Assembly: GCF_002573715.1 (NCBI RefSeq)
Contig: NZ_PDHM01000004.1
Location: forward strand, 79,537 to 143,536
Source of the DNA: Paenibacillus sp. EZ-K15
Lineage (GTDB): Bacteria; Bacillota; Bacilli; Paenibacillales; Paenibacillaceae
DNA: 64,000 nucleotides
Direction of reading: 5' to 3'
Of the stretch, positions 61,153 through 64,000 are shown piece by piece (the stretch's first letter is position 1; every line of letters starts with the position of its first letter). The translations under genes and the position numbers were made by a program. Under the pieces are notes generated by a model, which saw only the letters and a program-made list of their open reading frames with translations, did no database searches and was not told the origin of the DNA.

Positions 61153-62345
61153 AAATCGCCTTTTATAACCATACAAGCACGGTAAGCGGTGCGGAGATCA
61201 GTCTCTTGTTAACTGCAAAATATGTAACGGAGGCACATCCGATTATATTTGCTCCGGAAGGAGAACTGCTGCAGAAGGCACGCAATCAGGGAATCGAGGT
61301 TGTTGCTCTACCCAGTTATCGGGCGCGAATGACCAGAAATCCATTTCTGCTTGTTGTCTATATGATGGGGATGCTGTGGGCAGGGTGGAAGCTTGCTCTA
61401 CTCATGAGAAAAAGCCAAGTGGATCTCATCCATGCGAATTCCATCCGAGCAGGTATTATGGCTGGACTATTCAGATGGTACCATCGTCTACCCGTTGTGT
61501 GGCATATTCGAGACATGCCTCCCCAAGGTTATATAGGCAATTTAATCAAAAGACTCGCAGGGAGTACAGCTAAGGCACTGATCTGTATTTCAGAATCTGT
61601 CTTGCAAAGTATGGAGCATCCTTCCGTAGCTAAGCGGTGCCACCTTGTACATAACGGTGTGGAGCTAAAGAACTTTCATGACGAAGAGAAACAAAGGATT
61701 AAAGAGCATATCCGTTCGGAATTACAAACACCACAGGAAGCACAGGTGCTGGCTATCATTGGTCAAATTGCTCCCTGGAAGAGACAAGAAGATGCTATAG
61801 AAGCATTCGCAAGTCTTATTCGTGAAGAACGGAATACGGTTTTATGGATCGTTGGGGAAGCCAAGTTCAGGCAAGAGAACGAACGTTATCTGGTCAGATT
61901 GCAAGAGATGGTTAAAGCTTTTGGCCTTGAAGACAAAGTCATATTCACCGGATTCCGGGAAGATGTATTGGAGATCTGCTGTGCTGCAGATCTCCTTTTA
62001 TTATGTTCGGACCATGAACCTTTCGGCAGAGTCATCATTGAAGCCATGTCACAAGGCACTCCGGTTGTGGGAACCAGAGGCGGTGGTGTACCTGAGATTA
62101 TTGATCATGGGGTGAGCGGGTTTATGTATGAAATCGGAAATACAGATGAACTCGCACAGTATATCCGTCAGGTGCTCGATGATAAGGCTGTATGGTCTTT
62201 ACTTAGTCAAAATGGGCAGGAAAGAGTAAGGGAGATGTTCTCCATTAAGCAGACATCTCATAACGTGCAACAGATCTATAAGGAGCTATTGGCGAGACCC
62301 GGCGTCGAATCGATAGAGCGTCAGCGGGCAAAGGAGATTGTATAA
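61149..62345 (+). CDS. Glycosyltransferase family 4, fifth copy
   Basis: The protein has 398 residues. The N-terminal domain has SGAEISLLLTAKYV and IHANSIRAGIMAGLF. The donor domain has VHNGVELKNF near 175, IGQIAPWKRQEDAIEAFASL near 205 and LLLCSDHEPFGRVIIEAMSQGTPVVGTRGGGVPEI near 285. It starts by ATGA overlap with the previous gene and its TAATG stop overlaps the next, so the three are translated in series. Confidence 0.93.
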   Translation: MKIAFYNHTSTVSGAEISLLLTAKYVTEAHPIIFAPEGELLQKARNQGIEVVALPSYRARMTRNPFLLVVYMMGMLWAGWKLALLMRKSQVDLIHANSIRAGIMAGLFRWYHRLPVVWHIRDMPPQGYIGNLIKRLAGSTAKALICISESVLQSMEHPSVAKRCHLVHNGVELKNFHDEEKQRIKEHIRSELQTPQEAQVLAIIGQIAPWKRQEDAIEAFASLIREERNTVLWIVGEAKFRQENERYLVRLQEMVKAFGLEDKVIFTGFREDVLEICCAADLLLLCSDHEPFGRVIIEAMSQGTPVVGTRGGGVPEIIDHGVSGFMYEIGNTDELAQYIRQVLDDKAVWSLLSQNGQERVREMFSIKQTSHNVQQIYKELLARPGVESIERQRAKEIV

Positions 62346-63484
62346 TGCGGAATTTGAAAGTGGCTATCGTACATGATTACCTCAATCAGATGGGAGGAGC
62401 CGAACGGGTTGTGGCTGTATTCCACAAGATGTTTCCCGATGCTCCAATTTATACGACGATCGTCGATGAGAATAAACTGCTTCCCGAATTGAAGGATGCG
62501 GTCATTTATACCACATGGATGCAGCGCATACCTGGGATATTGAGCAAATTCAAACTGTTTTTCTGGCTGTATCCTTTTGCTGTTCGATCCATGAACGTAA
62601 AAGGCTACGATCTTATTCTAAGCTCCAGCAGTGCTTATGCGAAAGGTGTGCGGAAGGGAAATCAAAGTATACACGTATGTTATTGCCATGCTCCCATGCG
62701 CTTTGCGTGGAATTTTGAAGCCTATATGGATAGCGTGCAAGTGCCGAATCTCGTGAAGCGAATTGCTAAATGGTTCACCTTCCCCCTTCAAGCATGGGAT
62801 AAGAACAACTCCAAGCAGGTGGATTACCTTATTGCCAACTCTACCATCGTGAAACAGAGGATCGGGCAATGGTATGGAATAAATGCCTCTATTATATTTC
62901 CCCCCGTAGAAATTAGTCGGTTTAGCATCGATGAAGAGAAGCCGGAGGATTATTTCCTCGTTGTCTCCAGAATGGTATCTTACAAAAAAATTGACCTCGC
63001 CGTAGAGGCCTGCACTCGTCTGGGCCGGCGGCTGCTCGTCGTTGGAGATGGACCGGATCGACAGAGGCTTGAGCAGTTAGCAGGTGATACCATTACTTTT
63101 CTCGGCAGAAAAAGTGATGAAGAGGTTGTCCGTTATATGCAGCATTGCCAAGCGCTTATCTTTCCGGGGATTGAGGATTTTGGGATTACACCGCTTGAAG
63201 TGAATGCATGCGGTCGCCCGATCATTGCGTACCGTGAAGGCGGAGCTTTGGACACGGTCGTAGCGGAAAAGACCGGACTCTTTTTCGACAAACAATCGAT
63301 AGACTCGCTTTCCGAAACGATTAGGCGCTTTGACCAATATGATTGGGATTCGGAATGTATTCGGGAGCATGCTGAGAAATTTAGTGAGGATGTATTTGTA
63401 AAACGACTGCAGTCCAGCATCGATGGCCTGATCAGGGCAAGAGAGATTAACGCTAAGCTTATGGAAGTGGAAGGGAGCTATTAA
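62345..63484 (+). CDS. Glycosyltransferase family 4, sixth copy (WbaZ-like)
   Basis: The product has 379 residues. It opens VAIVHDYLNQMGGAERVVAVFHKMFPDAPIYTT, followed by YCHAPMRFAWNF near 116, the donor-binding VVSRMVSYKKIDLAVEAC near 205 and IFPGIEDFGITPLEVNACGRPIIAYREGG near 285. This subgroup often carries WbaZ-type mannosyl- or rhamnosyltransferases, which would fit the GDP-mannose gene that follows. It is followed 2 bp later by the guanylyltransferase gene. Confidence 0.93.
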   Translation: MRNLKVAIVHDYLNQMGGAERVVAVFHKMFPDAPIYTTIVDENKLLPELKDAVIYTTWMQRIPGILSKFKLFFWLYPFAVRSMNVKGYDLILSSSSAYAKGVRKGNQSIHVCYCHAPMRFAWNFEAYMDSVQVPNLVKRIAKWFTFPLQAWDKNNSKQVDYLIANSTIVKQRIGQWYGINASIIFPPVEISRFSIDEEKPEDYFLVVSRMVSYKKIDLAVEACTRLGRRLLVVGDGPDRQRLEQLAGDTITFLGRKSDEEVVRYMQHCQALIFPGIEDFGITPLEVNACGRPIIAYREGGALDTVVAEKTGLFFDKQSIDSLSETIRRFDQYDWDSECIREHAEKFSEDVFVKRLQSSIDGLIRAREINAKLMEVEGSY

Positions 63485-63486
63485 TC

Positions 63487-64000
63487 ATGCATATTGTTCT
63501 ATTGTCTGGGGGCAGCGGCAACCGATTATGGCCATTGTCCAATGAGACACGTTCCAAGCAATTTCTGAAGATATTAGACGGGGAGTCAGGACGACGCCAG
63601 TCGATGGTTCAGAGAGTATGGGATCAGTTAGGACAAATGGACCTTCAGCAATCCACGATTGTGGCAACCGGGAAATCCCAGGTAGAACTACTCCAAAATC
63701 AGCTTGGTTATGAGGTGGAAATTATCGTAGAACCGGAACGGAGAGATACTTTTCCGGCGATTGCTTTATCAGCGGGATATTTATATTCCATTAAAGGTAT
63801 CAGCCTCAATGAGGTTGTGATCGTACTTCCGGTTGATCCGTTTGTTGAGGATCATTTCTTCGAGAAGGTAAAGGAATTAGAGGCGTTAATGCTGGAAAGC
63901 GGCGCTGATCTTGGGTTGATGGGGGTATCGCCTGATCATCCATCCTCGAAGTTTGGTTACATCGTCCCTCAGTCGGCATCGAGTTTAGAGAATGGGACGG
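63487..64000 (+). CDS. manC: Mannose-1-phosphate guanylyltransferase (3' partial)
   Basis: The gene runs off the right edge; 171 codons are visible. The N-terminus LLSGGSGNRLWPLSNETRSKQFLK is the nucleotidyltransferase signature of GDP-mannose pyrophosphorylases, followed by VATGKSQVELL, EPERRDTFPAIALSA and VVIVLPVDPFVED. It makes GDP-mannose from mannose-1-phosphate and GTP. Mannose or a GDP-mannose-derived sugar such as fucose should be part of the repeat unit. AAGGGAGC is upstream of the ATG. The visible part looks intact. Confidence 0.93.
   Translation, partial: MHIVLLSGGSGNRLWPLSNETRSKQFLKILDGESGRRQSMVQRVWDQLGQMDLQQSTIVATGKSQVELLQNQLGYEVEIIVEPERRDTFPAIALSAGYLYSIKGISLNEVVIVLPVDPFVEDHFFEKVKELEALMLESGADLGLMGVSPDHPSSKFGYIVPQSASSLENGT

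Noticed and set aside
1..64000. tRNA, rRNA, CRISPR array, replication origin, complete prophage
   Set aside because: No clover-leaf or rRNA-like segment, no direct-repeat/spacer ladder, no dnaA-box cluster and no run of phage structural genes was seen by eye.

Overview
The window looks like a Paenibacillus-type Firmicute chromosome. The evidence is AAGGAGG-type ribosome sites, frequent TTG and GTG starts, short GC stems followed by U-runs as terminators, and Paenibacillus-like gene families (paeninodin-type lasso peptide, DUF1259 pair, AA10 chitin monooxygenase, eps-type capsule operon). The species cannot be fixed from sequence alone. The middle third is heavily decayed, with broken toxins, truncated duplicate genes and transposon debris.

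Region 1 (1-12.4 kb) is the 3' end of a non-ribosomal peptide cluster. It holds the last two modules of an NRPS (both predicted to load Asn; the second epimerises to D-Asn), a divergent C-terminal condensation-like domain, an ABC exporter, a saccharopine-dehydrogenase-like oxidoreductase, a DUF3810 HELAH metalloprotein and a type II thioesterase. A scrap of an IS200/IS605 TnpA sits between the NRPS and the exporter.

Region 2 (12.4-17.5 kb) holds a truncated, frameshifted copy of an AI-2E-family transporter. It is followed by a 9-codon leader peptide with attenuator-like hairpins and a YvfRSTU-like ABC transporter/two-component operon.

Region 3 (17.6-22.8 kb) is a complete 4,783-bp IS21-family element with 24-bp terminal repeats and an 8-bp target duplication. 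It is inserted in an already frameshifted Doc/Fic toxin gene. It carries two passenger genes (AraC-GyrI regulator and methyltransferase); its istA is frameshifted.

Region 4 (22.8-42.4 kb) is mixed. It contains tandem BaiN-like flavoproteins, a sensor-domain membrane protein, the intact AI-2E transporter, a secreted chitin-active AA10 LPMO, a DUF438/hemerythrin protein, remains of a glycine-zipper type-VII-secretion-like effector with neighbours, an MscS channel, two DUF1259 proteins, a 26-residue holin-like type I toxin, a permuted GH3 glucosidase, and an AhpD-like/DUF2892/Crp-Fnr group.

Region 5 (42.4-46.2 kb, minus strand) is a paeninodin-like lasso peptide operon of cyclase (C), precursor (A) and HPr-kinase-like kinase (K), preceded by a VanZ-like gene. 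The precursor is too short for routine gene finders and is annotated here. No B1 (RRE) or B2 (leader protease) gene is present in the window.

Region 6 (46.3-64 kb) is a pectate-lyase-3-fold protein and then a long exopolysaccharide operon: Wzz-like modulator, BY-kinase without a tyrosine tail, structured intergenic RNA, galU, priming sugar transferase, GT2, Wzy-like polymerase, SGNH hydrolase, GT4 enzymes, Wzx-like flippase and a partial mannose-1-phosphate guanylyltransferase. Six copies of a GATAC-N5-GTATC palindrome (two with one mismatch) lie in the promoters of the lasso operon, the VanZ/pectate-lyase divergent region and the exopolysaccharide operon. They link these units into one putative regulon, which is the most interesting signal in the window together with the lasso operon and the passenger-carrying IS21.
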